A stretch of DNA of 64,000 nucleotides from Janibacter sp. A1S7 (GTDB taxonomy: Bacteria > Actinomycetota > Actinomycetes > Actinomycetales > Dermatophilaceae): the NCBI RefSeq assembly GCF_037198315.1, contig NZ_CP144913.1:310001-374000 (forward strand). Reading direction: 5' to 3'. Each line of letters begins with the position of its first letter. Position 1 is the first letter of the stretch. The position numbers and the translations under genes are program-made. The notes under the pieces were generated by a model. It was not told the DNA's origin, searched no databases, and saw only the letters and a list, made by a program, of their open reading frames with translations. Of this stretch, positions 26,211-37,465 are shown one piece after another.

Positions 26211-26657
26211 GTGACCCAGACCCCCACCAGAGCGCTCACCCCGAAGAAGATCGCCGCCCTCAGCGAGGACCTGCGCCTGGCGTGCATGCGCATCAGCCGA
26301 CGGATCCGCTTCGAGGGCGCCGACGAGATCGCGCCCCACCAGTTCAGCGTGCTGGCCCGCCTCGAGCGCGGCCCCCTGACACCACGTGCCCTCGCCGACA
26401 TCGAGAAGGTCTCGGCGCCGAGCATGACCCGCACCGTCGGCTGCCTCGTCGACGCTGGTCTGGTCGAGCGGCACGACGACCCCGAGGACGGCCGCCGCGT
26501 CCTCGTCGAGCTCACCGACGCCGGCCGCGCCTCCCTCCTGGAGGTCCGTCGCGAGCGTGGTCGCTGGATGTCCGAGCGCGTGCAGGAGCTGACCGCGCAC
26601 GAGCAGGCCACCCTCACCGAGGCCGCGGAGATCCTGACGAGGGTCGCCGCCCGATGA
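26211..26657 (+). CDS. MarR-family transcriptional regulator
   Basis: A 148-residue winged-helix regulator. The core FSVLARLERGPLTPRALADI is the helix-turn-helix and SAPSMTRTVGCLVDAGLVER the recognition helix, followed by the wing DDPEDGRRVLVELTDAG, all standard for MarR proteins, which usually repress and are released by small toxic ligands. The GTG start follows AAAGGAG. It overlaps the MFS transporter by four bases, and an inverted repeat lies just upstream, so autoregulated control of drug efflux is likely. Confidence 0.92.
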   Translation: MTQTPTRALTPKKIAALSEDLRLACMRISRRIRFEGADEIAPHQFSVLARLERGPLTPRALADIEKVSAPSMTRTVGCLVDAGLVERHDDPEDGRRVLVELTDAGRASLLEVRRERGRWMSERVQELTAHEQATLTEAAEILTRVAAR

Positions 26658-27940
26658 GCCCGACCTTCGCCTCCCTGTCCGTGCGCAACTACCGCGTCTA
26701 CGCCACCGGCGGCATCGTCTCCAACACCGGCACCTGGATGGGCCGCACCGCCCAGGACTGGGTCGTGCTCACCATGCTGACCGACCACTCCGCGACGGCC
26801 CTGGGCATCGTCACGGGTCTGCAGTTCCTGCCGATGCTGGCGCTCGCGCCATGGGCCGGCTCCGTCATCGACCGCGTGCCCAAGCGCACGCTGCTCATGG
26901 TCAGCCAGGCGATGCTCGGCCTCGCGGCGCTGGTCGGTGGCGTCCTCGTCGTCACCGGTGCCGCCCAGCTGTGGCACTTCTACCTCATCGCCCTCGCGAC
27001 CGGGTTGGCCACCGCCTTCGACAACCCGGCCCGCCAGTCCTTCGTCTCCGAGATGGTCCCGATGGACCGCCTGGCCAATGCCGTCGCGCTCAACAGCGCC
27101 TCCTTCAACCTCGGTCGCCTCGCCGGCCCGGGCGTTGCCGGCCTGGTCATCGCCGCGGTCGGCTCCGGGCCGGCGTTGCTGCTCAACGCCGCGTCCTTCG
27201 GTGCGGTGATCGTCGCGCTGACCCTCATGCGAACCAGTGAGCTGAGCCCCGCGCCCCGAGCCACCGGTCGCGGTGGTGTCCGAGAAGGGTTGCGCTACGT
27301 GCGTGGGCGCCCCGACATCATGCTCGTGCTGCTGCTCGTCTTCGTGCTGGGCACCTTCGGGCTGAACTTCCAGATGACCATCGCCCTCATGGCCACCGAG
27401 GTCTTCGACCGCGGCGCCCAGGGCTACGGGCTGCTCGGCACGATCCTGGCCGTCGGCTCACTGAGCGCGGCCCTCTACTCCGCCCGGCGCAACCAGCCCC
27501 GCTTGCGGGTGCTGCTGGCATCACTGACCGGCTTCACTGTCGCCGCAACCGCAGCCGCGCTCGCCCCCACCTACTGGACCTTCGCCATCGCGCTGGCCGC
27601 ATGCGGTGGGACGGCGCTCAGCGCGACGACCACCGCCAACGCGATGGTGCAGATGCGCAGCGACCCGTCGATGCGTGGGCGCGTCATGGCGCTGTACATG
27701 GCGCTCTTCGTCGGTGGTAAGCCCCTCGGTGCCCCGATCATCGGCGTCATCGGCGACGTCCTCGGTCCCCGCTGGACCGTCGGCGTCGGTGCGATCGCGG
27801 TGGGGATCACGCTGGCCGCCGTCGCCCGGTGGATGGTCAGGCACGAGAATGTCCGGGTGAGTTACTCCCACAGCCGACGGCCGCACCTGCGCGTCACCCG
27901 TCCGGCCCCCGAGGCCATGGCCGAGGTCGCGTCCCGATGA
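26654..27940 (+). CDS. MFS transporter (MFS_3/EntS-like)
   Basis: A 428-residue permease with about 12 helices. The opening FASLSVRNYRVYATGGIVSN and WMGRTAQDWVVLTM are typical of the EntS/MFS_3 group of exporters. A loop VIDRVPKRTLLMVSQ carries the conserved MFS charge motif. The start ATG overlaps the MarR stop. Efflux of a toxic compound under MarR control is the likely role; the substrate is unknown. Confidence 0.88.
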   Translation: MSPTFASLSVRNYRVYATGGIVSNTGTWMGRTAQDWVVLTMLTDHSATALGIVTGLQFLPMLALAPWAGSVIDRVPKRTLLMVSQAMLGLAALVGGVLVVTGAAQLWHFYLIALATGLATAFDNPARQSFVSEMVPMDRLANAVALNSASFNLGRLAGPGVAGLVIAAVGSGPALLLNAASFGAVIVALTLMRTSELSPAPRATGRGGVREGLRYVRGRPDIMLVLLLVFVLGTFGLNFQMTIALMATEVFDRGAQGYGLLGTILAVGSLSAALYSARRNQPRLRVLLASLTGFTVAATAAALAPTYWTFAIALAACGGTALSATTTANAMVQMRSDPSMRGRVMALYMALFVGGKPLGAPIIGVIGDVLGPRWTVGVGAIAVGITLAAVARWMVRHENVRVSYSHSRRPHLRVTRPAPEAMAEVASR

Positions 27941-28020
27941 CCCCGCGCTTCCGTCGGAACATGACGCTCTTCGTGCTCTTCGCGCTCGTCGTCGTCGCGG
28001 CCATCGCAGCGCTGGTCTAG
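27937..28020 (+). CDS. Tiny single-helix membrane peptide
   Basis: A 27-codon frame starting at an ATG that overlaps the MFS stop (ATGA). It encodes a basic N-terminus (MTPRFRRNM) and one hydrophobic helix of about 17 residues, rich in Val and Ala. The overlap suggests coupled translation with the transporter. It may be a small subunit or a chance frame; I give it moderate weight because of the overlap and the clean charge-then-helix layout. Confidence 0.45.
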   Translation: MTPRFRRNMTLFVLFALVVVAAIAALV

Positions 28021-28030
28021 AGTCCTGCGC

Positions 28031-28053
28031 TCGCAACTGCGTGGGCCCCTGCG
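28031..28053. repeat. Dispersed 23-bp repeat, copy 2
   Basis: TCGCAACTGCGTGGGCCCCT and the next bases match 13985-14007 in 21 of 23 positions, with the same orientation and the same place relative to a leftward gene's stop codon (serC, 25 bases away). Confidence 0.6.
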
Positions 28054-28077
28054 ATGTGGGGTGCTGGTGCGGGATGC

Positions 28078-30055
<1,978 letters not shown>

Positions 30056-30069
30056 GGTGTTCCTTCGGG

Positions 30070-31179
30070 TCAGGCCGTGGGCAGCTGGTCGTGCCCGGCC
30101 ACGTCCGTGACCGGGCGCGGGCCGTGTCCCACGTAGTTGCTGCTCGGGCGGATGAGGCGACCGGTGCGCTTCTGCTCCAGCACGTGTGCGGACCAGCCGG
30201 CGGTGCGCGCGCTGACGAAGAGCGGAGTCATCATGTGGCCGGGCACCTCGGCGAAGTCGAGCAGGACCGCGGCCCAGTAGTCGACATTCGTCTCCATCGT
30301 GCGGTCGGGGTAGCGCTCGGCCAGCTCGGCGATGGCGGCCTTCTCCAGCTCGAGGGCGACCTGGTAACGGGGTGCGCCCAGGCGCTTGCAGGTGTCGCGC
30401 AGGACGGCGGCGCGGGGGTCGTAGGCGCGGTAGACACGGTGGCCGAAGCCCATCAGGCGCTCCTTGTTGTCCAGTGCGTCCTTGACGTACTTCGTCGCGT
30501 CGCCGGTGCGCTCGACGCCCGCGATCATGTGCTGCGCACGTGAGGGGGCGCCGCCGTGCAGCGGCCCGGACATGGCGCCGACCGCTCCGGAGAGACAGGC
30601 TGCGGCGTCGGCGCCGGTGGAGGCGATGACCCGTGCGGTGAAGGTGGAGGCGTTCATCCCGTGCTCGGCGGCCGAGGTGAAGTAGGCGTCGATCGCCTCG
30701 ACGTGCTTCGGGTCCGGCTCGCCGCGCCACCGGATCATGAAGCGCTCGACGATGTTCCTCCCCTCGTCGACGCGGGCCTGCGGGACCATCGGCTCGTCCT
30801 GGCCGTGAGCGGACTGGGCGATGAAGGACAGCGCCATGACCGACGCGCGGGCCAGGTCGTCGCGCACCTGCGTGTCGTCGACGTCGAGGAGGGGGCGGAA
30901 ACCCCACAACGGTGCGAGCTGCGCGAGGGCGGACTGGACGTCGACGCGGATGTCGCCGCTGTGCACGGGAAGCGGGAAGGGCTCGGCGGGCGGCAGGCCC
31001 GGGTCGAAGGAGTCGTCGACGAGCAGGCCCCACACCCGCCCGAAGGAGACCTTGCCCACGAGGTCATTGATGTCGACCCCGCGGTACCGCAGGGCTCCAC
31101 CGGCCTTGTCGGGCTCGGCGATACGGGACTCGAAGGCGACGACGCCCTCGAGTCCGTGCTTGACATCGGTGTCGGACAT
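30070..31179 (-). CDS. citA: Citrate synthase (type II-like short form)
   Basis: A 369-residue enzyme condensing acetyl-CoA and oxaloacetate. The active-site His pair is visible in GPLHGGAPS and GFGHRVYRAYDPRA, and the catalytic Asp lies in the C-terminal LLDF region. Length fits the shorter CitA/CS2 form common in actinobacteria. The ATG start follows TGGAGGC. It is divergent from two acyltransferase genes. In many relatives this gene and pdxH are close neighbours, so the acyltransferases look inserted between them; that comparison is from memory. Confidence 0.9.
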   Translation of the reverse strand: MSDTDVKHGLEGVVAFESRIAEPDKAGGALRYRGVDINDLVGKVSFGRVWGLLVDDSFDPGLPPAEPFPLPVHSGDIRVDVQSALAQLAPLWGFRPLLDVDDTQVRDDLARASVMALSFIAQSAHGQDEPMVPQARVDEGRNIVERFMIRWRGEPDPKHVEAIDAYFTSAAEHGMNASTFTARVIASTGADAAACLSGAVGAMSGPLHGGAPSRAQHMIAGVERTGDATKYVKDALDNKERLMGFGHRVYRAYDPRAAVLRDTCKRLGAPRYQVALELEKAAIAELAERYPDRTMETNVDYWAAVLLDFAEVPGHMMTPLFVSARTAGWSAHVLEQKRTGRLIRPSSNYVGHGPRPVTDVAGHDQLPTA

Positions 31180-31346
31180 GGTTGTGCCTCCAGTTCAGCG
31201 TCTGCAGCGCCCATTGTGCACTCTCCACGCTGTGACGCACGCCCCCTGTCCCTCTCGGAACCGACGGGTAGCATTCCTCGAGGCCCACCCACGGCGTGCC
31301 GCGAGGACCGGCGAAGGCGCCGCACGAGAGAAACGACAGGAGCGCG

Positions 31347-33329
31347 GTGGCACGCTCACGCCTTGGCTACAGCCCGGCGCTCGACGGCGTCCGTGGCCTC
31401 TTCATGCTCTGCTTCATGGCCTACCACTTCGGGGTGGACCAGCTCGCGGGCATGTGGGTGTGCATCAACCTCTTCTTCGTCCTGTCCGCCTTCCTCATCA
31501 CCCGCATCCTCGTGGACGAGAAGGTCACCCGCGGGGACATCGACGCCATGGCCTTCTACAAGCGCCGTGCCCGTCGACTGCTGCCGGCGCTCTTCCTCGT
31601 CCTCGGTTTCATCGTCACCTATGTCTTCCTCTGGGCCGACGAGACCGTGCGCCGCACGATCGGCGGCGACGTGCTGGCGACGCTCGGCTACGTCATGAAC
31701 TGGCGTCTCATCGCCGAGGGCGACCAGTACTTCGGCACCCGGGGGGGAGCCTCCCCCCTTCGCCATGCCTGGACTCTGGCCATCGAGGAGCAGTTCTACG
31801 TCCTCGTGCCCTTCGTCATCCTCGGGCTGATGGTGCTCGCGCGCTCGCGCCGCCTGATCACCCTCGTGCTGCTCCTCGGCGCCGTGGCGAGCGCGGTGTG
31901 GACCGCGGTGCTCGGCTTCCACGACGCCAGCGACTTCCCCCGCGTCTACTACGGGACCGACACCCGCGCGCAGGCCCTCTTCATCGGCGCCGCCCTGGGC
32001 GTGTGGCTCGCCCCGGGGGCGAACGGCCGTGTCCCCACCTTCTCCGGGCCCGTGGTCCTCGCCGCCGGGATCGTCGGCGTGGTCTCCAGCGTCGGTTCCT
32101 TCCTCCTCGTCGGGCCGTACTCGGGGTGGATGTTCAACGCCGGCGGCATGTTCTTCTTCGCGCTCGGCTCGGCGCTGCTGGTCATCGCCTGCGTCGACGC
32201 GCGGCCCAGCTGGGTGCACACCGTCTTCGGGTGGCGGCCGCTGGCCCATGCCGGACGCATGTCCTACGGGCTGTACCTGTGGCACTGGCCGATCTGGCTG
32301 GCCATCGGCAACGGCCGTCTCAGCGACAGCGCGGTCGTGAACTTCGCGGTGAGTGCCGTGCTGACCGTGGGCATCGCCCACCTGTCCTACACCTACGTCG
32401 AGCGTCCCATCATCGCGAAGGGGGTGCGCGGCCTCTTCCCGTCCGTGCGGTCCGCGTCGGGCGTCGCCGCGGCCGTGGTGACGCCGATCGTCGTGCTGGC
32501 CGGCGCTGGTTTCGCCGTCGCACAGAGCGCGCCCGAGACCGCGGGCTCGCCGCCGATCGCGGCCGCCCCGGCCGGCCCGCCGCCGACGATCGTCGAGGAC
32601 CAGCCCGAGTACGTGCCGAAGGAGCCGGCCCGCGTCGGCGTGTACGGCGACTCCGTCCCCTTCTACCTCGCCGACCGCTTCCCGACGGGCGCCTTCCCCG
32701 GCGTGACCGTGCACAACTACGCCAAGGAGGGTTGCGACTTGCTCGCCGAGCCGATGAGCTGGGCGCCGGGCTTCCAGGTGGGCAACCAGCCCGAGTGCGT
32801 CGCGTTGAAGAAGGAGTGGCCCCAGCAGTTCGACCAGGCCGACGACGACGTCCTCCTCGTCTTCGCCTCGCCGCTGCTGGCCGTGCCGCACGTCGTCGAC
32901 GGCGAGCGGCTCTGGCTCGACGACGACGACTACCTCCAGCTGATCACCGACCGGCTCGACACGGTGCACGACGAGGCGATGGCCGCCGGCGCCGAGCAGG
33001 TGCAGCTGGTCAACGTCCCCTGCCGCAAGCCGGTCAAGGAGTCGATCCCCGAGGAGTTCCGCGTCGTCTTCGACTCCAGCCCGAAGATCGTGCAGGAGTA
33101 CAAGGAGCCGGTGAAGATCAACACCCTCGTCGAGGACTGGGCCGCCGAGTACGACGACGTCGAGCTGATCGACCTGCACCAGGCGCTGTGCTCCGACGGC
33201 TACCAGTCGACGATCGACGGCATCCGGGTCTTCAACGACTACCTGCACTTCTCGCCCGAGGCGACCCCGATGATCTGGAACTACCTCCTGGGCCGGGTCA
33301 GCGAGAACTACCAGCAGGCCGGTCCATGA
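31347..33329 (+). CDS. Membrane acyltransferase-3 with C-terminal SGNH domain, copy 1
   Basis: A 660-residue protein with an acyltransferase-3 membrane domain (about 10 helices, residues 1-385) and an extracellular SGNH-type domain. Motifs: YSPALDGVRGLF at the start, the catalytic-type His in CFMAYHFG, KRRARRLLPALF, LRHAWTLAIEEQFY, then a Pro-rich linker and VGVYGDSVPFYL, the SGNH block I. Such proteins move acyl groups, usually acetyl, onto cell-surface polymers. The GTG start follows CAGGAG. It overlaps the next gene by four bases. Target polymer is unknown. Confidence 0.9.
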   Translation: MARSRLGYSPALDGVRGLFMLCFMAYHFGVDQLAGMWVCINLFFVLSAFLITRILVDEKVTRGDIDAMAFYKRRARRLLPALFLVLGFIVTYVFLWADETVRRTIGGDVLATLGYVMNWRLIAEGDQYFGTRGGASPLRHAWTLAIEEQFYVLVPFVILGLMVLARSRRLITLVLLLGAVASAVWTAVLGFHDASDFPRVYYGTDTRAQALFIGAALGVWLAPGANGRVPTFSGPVVLAAGIVGVVSSVGSFLLVGPYSGWMFNAGGMFFFALGSALLVIACVDARPSWVHTVFGWRPLAHAGRMSYGLYLWHWPIWLAIGNGRLSDSAVVNFAVSAVLTVGIAHLSYTYVERPIIAKGVRGLFPSVRSASGVAAAVVTPIVVLAGAGFAVAQSAPETAGSPPIAAAPAGPPPTIVEDQPEYVPKEPARVGVYGDSVPFYLADRFPTGAFPGVTVHNYAKEGCDLLAEPMSWAPGFQVGNQPECVALKKEWPQQFDQADDDVLLVFASPLLAVPHVVDGERLWLDDDDYLQLITDRLDTVHDEAMAAGAEQVQLVNVPCRKPVKESIPEEFRVVFDSSPKIVQEYKEPVKINTLVEDWAAEYDDVELIDLHQALCSDGYQSTIDGIRVFNDYLHFSPEATPMIWNYLLGRVSENYQQAGP

Positions 33330-35353
33330 GCCTGACCCGCATCACCGGGGGGCTGACCACCTCCGCCGGCGCCCAGCGGCTCGCGGCCCTGGACGGGTAC
33401 CGCGGGCTGTTCGTCGTCCTCGTGCTGCTCTACCACTTCGGGGTCACGGCGCTCGTCGGCGGCTGGGTCGGCATCAACCACTTCTTCGCCTTCTCCGGGT
33501 ACCTGATCACGCGACTGCTCATCTCCGAGTTCGCCAAGAACGGCACCATCGACGTCCTGCGCTTCTACCGACGGCGGGCCGAGCGCCTGCTGCCCGCGCT
33601 GCTCGTGGCCTGCTCGGCGATCCTCGTCTCCGGTCTCTTCGCCGGGGCCGCCAACCGGCACCGCGACGCGGGGGACGTGCTCGCCACGCTGGCCTTCGTG
33701 CAGAACTGGCGTCTGGTCAGCCTGGAGGACGCGTACTTCGAGCAGGTCGGCAACCCATCGCCGCTGCGGCACGCCTGGACGCTCGGCGTGGAGGAGCAGT
33801 TCTACCTGCTCGTCCCGGCGCTCGTGGCGCTGCTCTTCCTGCTCTTCCGGCGCAGCCGCACCGGTCGCTTCGTCGTGGTCGCCGCGCTCGCCCTGGCCTC
33901 CGCCTGGTGGGCCGCCCACCTCGCCCGCTCCGGGGTCGACTTCTCGCGCCTCTACTACGGCACCGACACCCGTGCGCAAGCCCTCCTCGTCGGTGCGGGG
34001 ATGGCCGTGCTCCTCGGACGGGACCATCGTGGCCGACTGGGGCGGCGCCCTTCGCTCCCGGTGACGCAGGCGATCGGCCTGCTCGGGTTCGCCATCTCCC
34101 TGTCCGCCTTCTTCATCGTGGGCCCGCGCAGCGAGTGGCTCTTCACCAGCGGCGGGATGCTGCTCTTCGCGGTCGGCGCCGGGATGATGGGGATGACCGC
34201 GACGGACCCGCGCCCGATGCTGATCAACCGCATCGCCGGATGGTCGCCGGCCGTGCTGCTGGGCCAGATGACCTACGGGCTCTACCTCTACCACTGGCCG
34301 ATCCATCTCTGGCTGGGCCCGGTACTGGAGGGGCTGCCCCTCGCCGTCTCGGTGGTCGTCCAGCTCGCGGTGACGATCGGGGTCGCCTTCGTGTCGTTCC
34401 GGTGGCTCGAGGTTCCGGTGCTCCAGCACGGCTTCGGGGTGCTGCTGCCCGCCGGTCTGCGTCGGCGCCCGGCCGGTCCACGAGCCGCGCGCCGTGCCGG
34501 CGTTCCCGTGTGGGCGCTTCCGGTGGCCGCGACCGCCGTCGTGGCAGTGCTCGCGGCGTTCACCTTCACCCGGCCGGTGAGCACGGCCGACCTCGACGTG
34601 CCGCCGCTGATCGCCTCCGACGGGGAGTTCACCGACGCCGAGCCGCCGGTCGACGTCGCTCTGCTCGGCGACTCCGTGGGGGTCTCCCTGGCCAAGGGCT
34701 GGCGCGGCGAGGACTATCCCGGGGTGACCCTGAGCAACCAGGCCCGGATCGGCTGCGACCTCATCGACGCCCCACTCATCGCGGACGGTGAGCCGATGTC
34801 CGAGTTCGAGGGCTGCGAGCAGTGGCGCGACGACTGGCCCGCGCAGGTCGAGGAAGCCGGCTCGCAGAGCCTCCTGGTGCTCGCCGGCGTCCATTTCATC
34901 GGTGACCACGAGGTCGACGGCGAGCTCGTCGAGTCGCGCACCCCGCGGGCCGCCGCGCTGATCAAGCGCACTCTCACCGACATCGAGCAGCGGGCGAAGG
35001 ACGCCGGAGTCACCCACGTGCAGATCGCCACGATGCCCTGTCGGCAGGTCGACCCCAACAAGCTCGACCCCGCACTGCGGCAGTTCGCCGGCCCGATCTC
35101 CGATCCGGCCAACATCGCCTGGGTCAACGAGACCGTCTCCGCGTGGACGAAGGGGGAGGGAGAGGGCGCCGAGCCGATCGACGGCGTCGAGCGCGATCTC
35201 CTCGACCTGCACGGCGCGCTGTGCGCCGACGGCTACACCGACGAGGTCAACGGCATCCCGCTGTACGCGGACACGGTGCACTTCTCGCCGGCCGGTGCCG
35301 CCACGGTGTGGACCTGGTTGACGCCGCGTCTCGTCGAGGCCGCCCACCGCTGA
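33326..35353 (+). CDS. Membrane acyltransferase-3 with C-terminal SGNH domain, copy 2
   Basis: A 675-residue paralogue of the gene before it, with the same layout: acyltransferase-3 domain (LAALDGYRGLFVVLVLLYHF, YRRRAERLLPALL, RHAWTLGVEEQFY) and an SGNH domain starting at VALLGDSVGVSL. It begins at an ATG overlapping the preceding stop. The two differ throughout, so the duplication is old. Two enzymes in one transcript suggest different acyl acceptors, or that they act as a pair; this is inference. Confidence 0.9.
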   Translation: MSLTRITGGLTTSAGAQRLAALDGYRGLFVVLVLLYHFGVTALVGGWVGINHFFAFSGYLITRLLISEFAKNGTIDVLRFYRRRAERLLPALLVACSAILVSGLFAGAANRHRDAGDVLATLAFVQNWRLVSLEDAYFEQVGNPSPLRHAWTLGVEEQFYLLVPALVALLFLLFRRSRTGRFVVVAALALASAWWAAHLARSGVDFSRLYYGTDTRAQALLVGAGMAVLLGRDHRGRLGRRPSLPVTQAIGLLGFAISLSAFFIVGPRSEWLFTSGGMLLFAVGAGMMGMTATDPRPMLINRIAGWSPAVLLGQMTYGLYLYHWPIHLWLGPVLEGLPLAVSVVVQLAVTIGVAFVSFRWLEVPVLQHGFGVLLPAGLRRRPAGPRAARRAGVPVWALPVAATAVVAVLAAFTFTRPVSTADLDVPPLIASDGEFTDAEPPVDVALLGDSVGVSLAKGWRGEDYPGVTLSNQARIGCDLIDAPLIADGEPMSEFEGCEQWRDDWPAQVEEAGSQSLLVLAGVHFIGDHEVDGELVESRTPRAAALIKRTLTDIEQRAKDAGVTHVQIATMPCRQVDPNKLDPALRQFAGPISDPANIAWVNETVSAWTKGEGEGAEPIDGVERDLLDLHGALCADGYTDEVNGIPLYADTVHFSPAGAATVWTWLTPRLVEAAHR

Positions 35354-35369
35354 CGCCTACGCTGACGGG

Positions 35370-36074
35370 ATGAGCGCTTCCCCCGACGGGATCATCCCGC
35401 GCACCCCACCGAGCCCGGACCACGTCGACTACTCCGGGGAGGGCCTGGCCGAAGCAGAGGTGCCGGAGACCCCCTTCGCCCTGGTGACGACGTGGATCGA
35501 CGCCGCCCGCGCGCGGCAGGTGGATCGCGGGGACGTCCCGGAGCCGCTGTCCATCGCCGTCGCGACGGTGGACGCCGACGGTCGGCCGGACGTGCGCACC
35601 GTGCTCATGCGCTTCCTCGACCCCGCCGGGCCCGGCTTCGTCACCAACCTCGACTCGACCAAGTCCCGTCAGCTGCAGGCCGCGCCGGTCATCGCCGCGA
35701 CGCTGACCTGGCCGTCGATGTTCCGGGCGATCCGCTTCCGCGGGCGAGCCGAGCGCGTGGGGGAGAGCGAGGTCGACGCCTACTTCGCCGACCGCCCCCG
35801 CGGCTCCCAGCTGAGCGCGTGGGTCTCCCACCAGTCCGCGCCCATCGAGGGCCGGGAGCCGCTCGAGCAGGCGTGGGCCGAGATCGAGGCACGTTTCGAG
35901 GGGCAGGACGTGCCCCGGCCGCAGTTCTGGGGCGGGTGGCGGATCGTCGTCGACGAGCTCGAGGCGTGGGCCGGCCGCAGCAACCGCCTGCACGACCGCT
36001 TCCGCTGGACCCGCGTGGGTGACGGTGGTCTCGACGACGCGGGCGCCTGGCGGGTGCAGCGTCTCCAGCCCTGA
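35370..36074 (+). CDS. pdxH: Pyridoxamine 5'-phosphate oxidase
   Basis: A 234-residue FMN enzyme making PLP from pyridoxamine or pyridoxine phosphate. Evidence: VATVDADGRPDVRTVLMRF (FMN-binding strand), TNLDSTKSRQL, and the C-terminal signature PQFWGGWRIV with RLHDRFRWTR. Length agrees with the family. It is 16 bases after the acyltransferase stop and may share its transcript. Confidence 0.92.
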   Translation: MSASPDGIIPRTPPSPDHVDYSGEGLAEAEVPETPFALVTTWIDAARARQVDRGDVPEPLSIAVATVDADGRPDVRTVLMRFLDPAGPGFVTNLDSTKSRQLQAAPVIAATLTWPSMFRAIRFRGRAERVGESEVDAYFADRPRGSQLSAWVSHQSAPIEGREPLEQAWAEIEARFEGQDVPRPQFWGGWRIVVDELEAWAGRSNRLHDRFRWTRVGDGGLDDAGAWRVQRLQP

Positions 36075-36154
36075 TCGTGGGTCCGCGGGTGGCGGATCGC
36101 GCTCGTCCTTGGAGCCACCCTCATCCCGTTGTCCGCGAACCACCAGCGGACCCC

Positions 36155-37453
36155 TCACCAGTGGTGCATCGACGCCCGGATGACGTCGGCGATGTCCTCC
36201 TCGGTGACCTCGCGCGGGGCGGTGGCGAGCAGTCGCTGCTGCTGCATCGTCCCGGAGACGATCCCGTCGACGTCCGCGTCGGTGTAGCCGATCTCCGCCA
36301 GGCCGGAGGGTTGACCGATGTCGCGCATGAGCCGCCGCAGCACGGCCGACAGCCGCTGGGGAGCGGCGACGTGCGCATCCAGCCCCTGCGGGTCCAGCCA
36401 GGCAGCCGCCGTGAGGTGCCGCTCAGGGTCGGCGTCGAAGGTCATCTCGAAGGCCGCCGGTGCCGTCGACGCGACCGCCATCCCGTGCGGGACCATCGCC
36501 TCGCTCGCGTCGTAGTCCACGGGCCGGAAGTGAGAACCGATGTCGTGGACGCGCCCGGCGACGGGGTAGGCATTGGCGTGCGGCACGTGCACGCCCGCGT
36601 TGCCGAAGCCCATCCCCGCGAAGGTCGCCGCCAGCGCCATGTCGTCGCGTGCCGAGGCGTCACCGGCCACCGCACCCCGGAAGGCGCCGGCGAGCAGGCG
36701 CATCGCCCTCTCGGCGTACAGGTCCGAGATCGGGTTGGCCCCGCAGTAGGGCACCCGTTGCTCGGCGCTCTTGTGCTCATAGCTCGAGTACGGCCGGGCG
36801 GTCCACGACTCGAGCGCGTGGCACAGGATGTCCATCCCGGCCGAGGCGGTCACGCCCGGCGGCTGGGTCGCGGTGAGCTCGGGGTCGACGACCGCGAGGA
36901 CCGGGCGCATCCGCTCGTGGCTGATGCCGGTCTTGACCTTGGCGGCGAGCACGTCGAGGACGCAGATCGTCGTCGACTCGCTGCCCGTGCCCGTGGTGGT
37001 CGGGACCGCGACGACCGGCAGCACGGGGTGCTCGGGAGCACGCCCGCCGCCGACCGGCGCGTTGACGTAGTCCATCAGCTCGCCGGGATTGCTCAGCAGC
37101 AGGGACACCGCTTTGGCCGTGTCGATGCTCGACCCACCACCGACGGCGACGACGACGTCGGGGCGGGGTCCCCCCTTCGCCCTCTCGACCGCTGCTGCCA
37201 GGGACGCGTCGCTCGGCTCGACCGCGGCCGAGTCGTGCACCTGCGCCGCCAACCCGGCGGACCGCAGCGACTGCGCGACCCGCTCCGGGTGACCGGTCGC
37301 GACCAGCTGCGGGTCGGTGACCACGAGGACGGTGTGGGCGCCGAGTGCGGCGACGTCGTGGCCGATCTCGTCGACGGAGCCGGGACCGAACTTCAGTTTC
37401 GGTGCGGCGTAGGTGAAGACGGACTCGGGGACCTTCGGTGACGAGCGCTGCAT
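36155..37453 (-). CDS. Iron-type alcohol dehydrogenase, hydroxyacid-oxoacid transhydrogenase-like
   Basis: A 432-residue protein of the iron-containing alcohol dehydrogenase family. The nucleotide site GGGSSIDTAKAV and the metal-ligand region with CHALESW and later PHANAYPVAGRVHD are present. The segment ANPISDLYAERAM and the overall length resemble ADHFE1, which transfers hydride between 4-hydroxybutyrate and 2-oxoglutarate. The ATG start follows GAAGGAAC. It is the last gene of a three-gene operon, 12 bases after the SDR gene. The exact reaction is inferred from similarity. Confidence 0.83.
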   Translation of the reverse strand: MQRSSPKVPESVFTYAAPKLKFGPGSVDEIGHDVAALGAHTVLVVTDPQLVATGHPERVAQSLRSAGLAAQVHDSAAVEPSDASLAAAVERAKGGPRPDVVVAVGGGSSIDTAKAVSLLLSNPGELMDYVNAPVGGGRAPEHPVLPVVAVPTTTGTGSESTTICVLDVLAAKVKTGISHERMRPVLAVVDPELTATQPPGVTASAGMDILCHALESWTARPYSSYEHKSAEQRVPYCGANPISDLYAERAMRLLAGAFRGAVAGDASARDDMALAATFAGMGFGNAGVHVPHANAYPVAGRVHDIGSHFRPVDYDASEAMVPHGMAVASTAPAAFEMTFDADPERHLTAAAWLDPQGLDAHVAAPQRLSAVLRRLMRDIGQPSGLAEIGYTDADVDGIVSGTMQQQRLLATAPREVTEEDIADVIRASMHHW

Positions 37454-37465
37454 CTGCGTTCCTTC

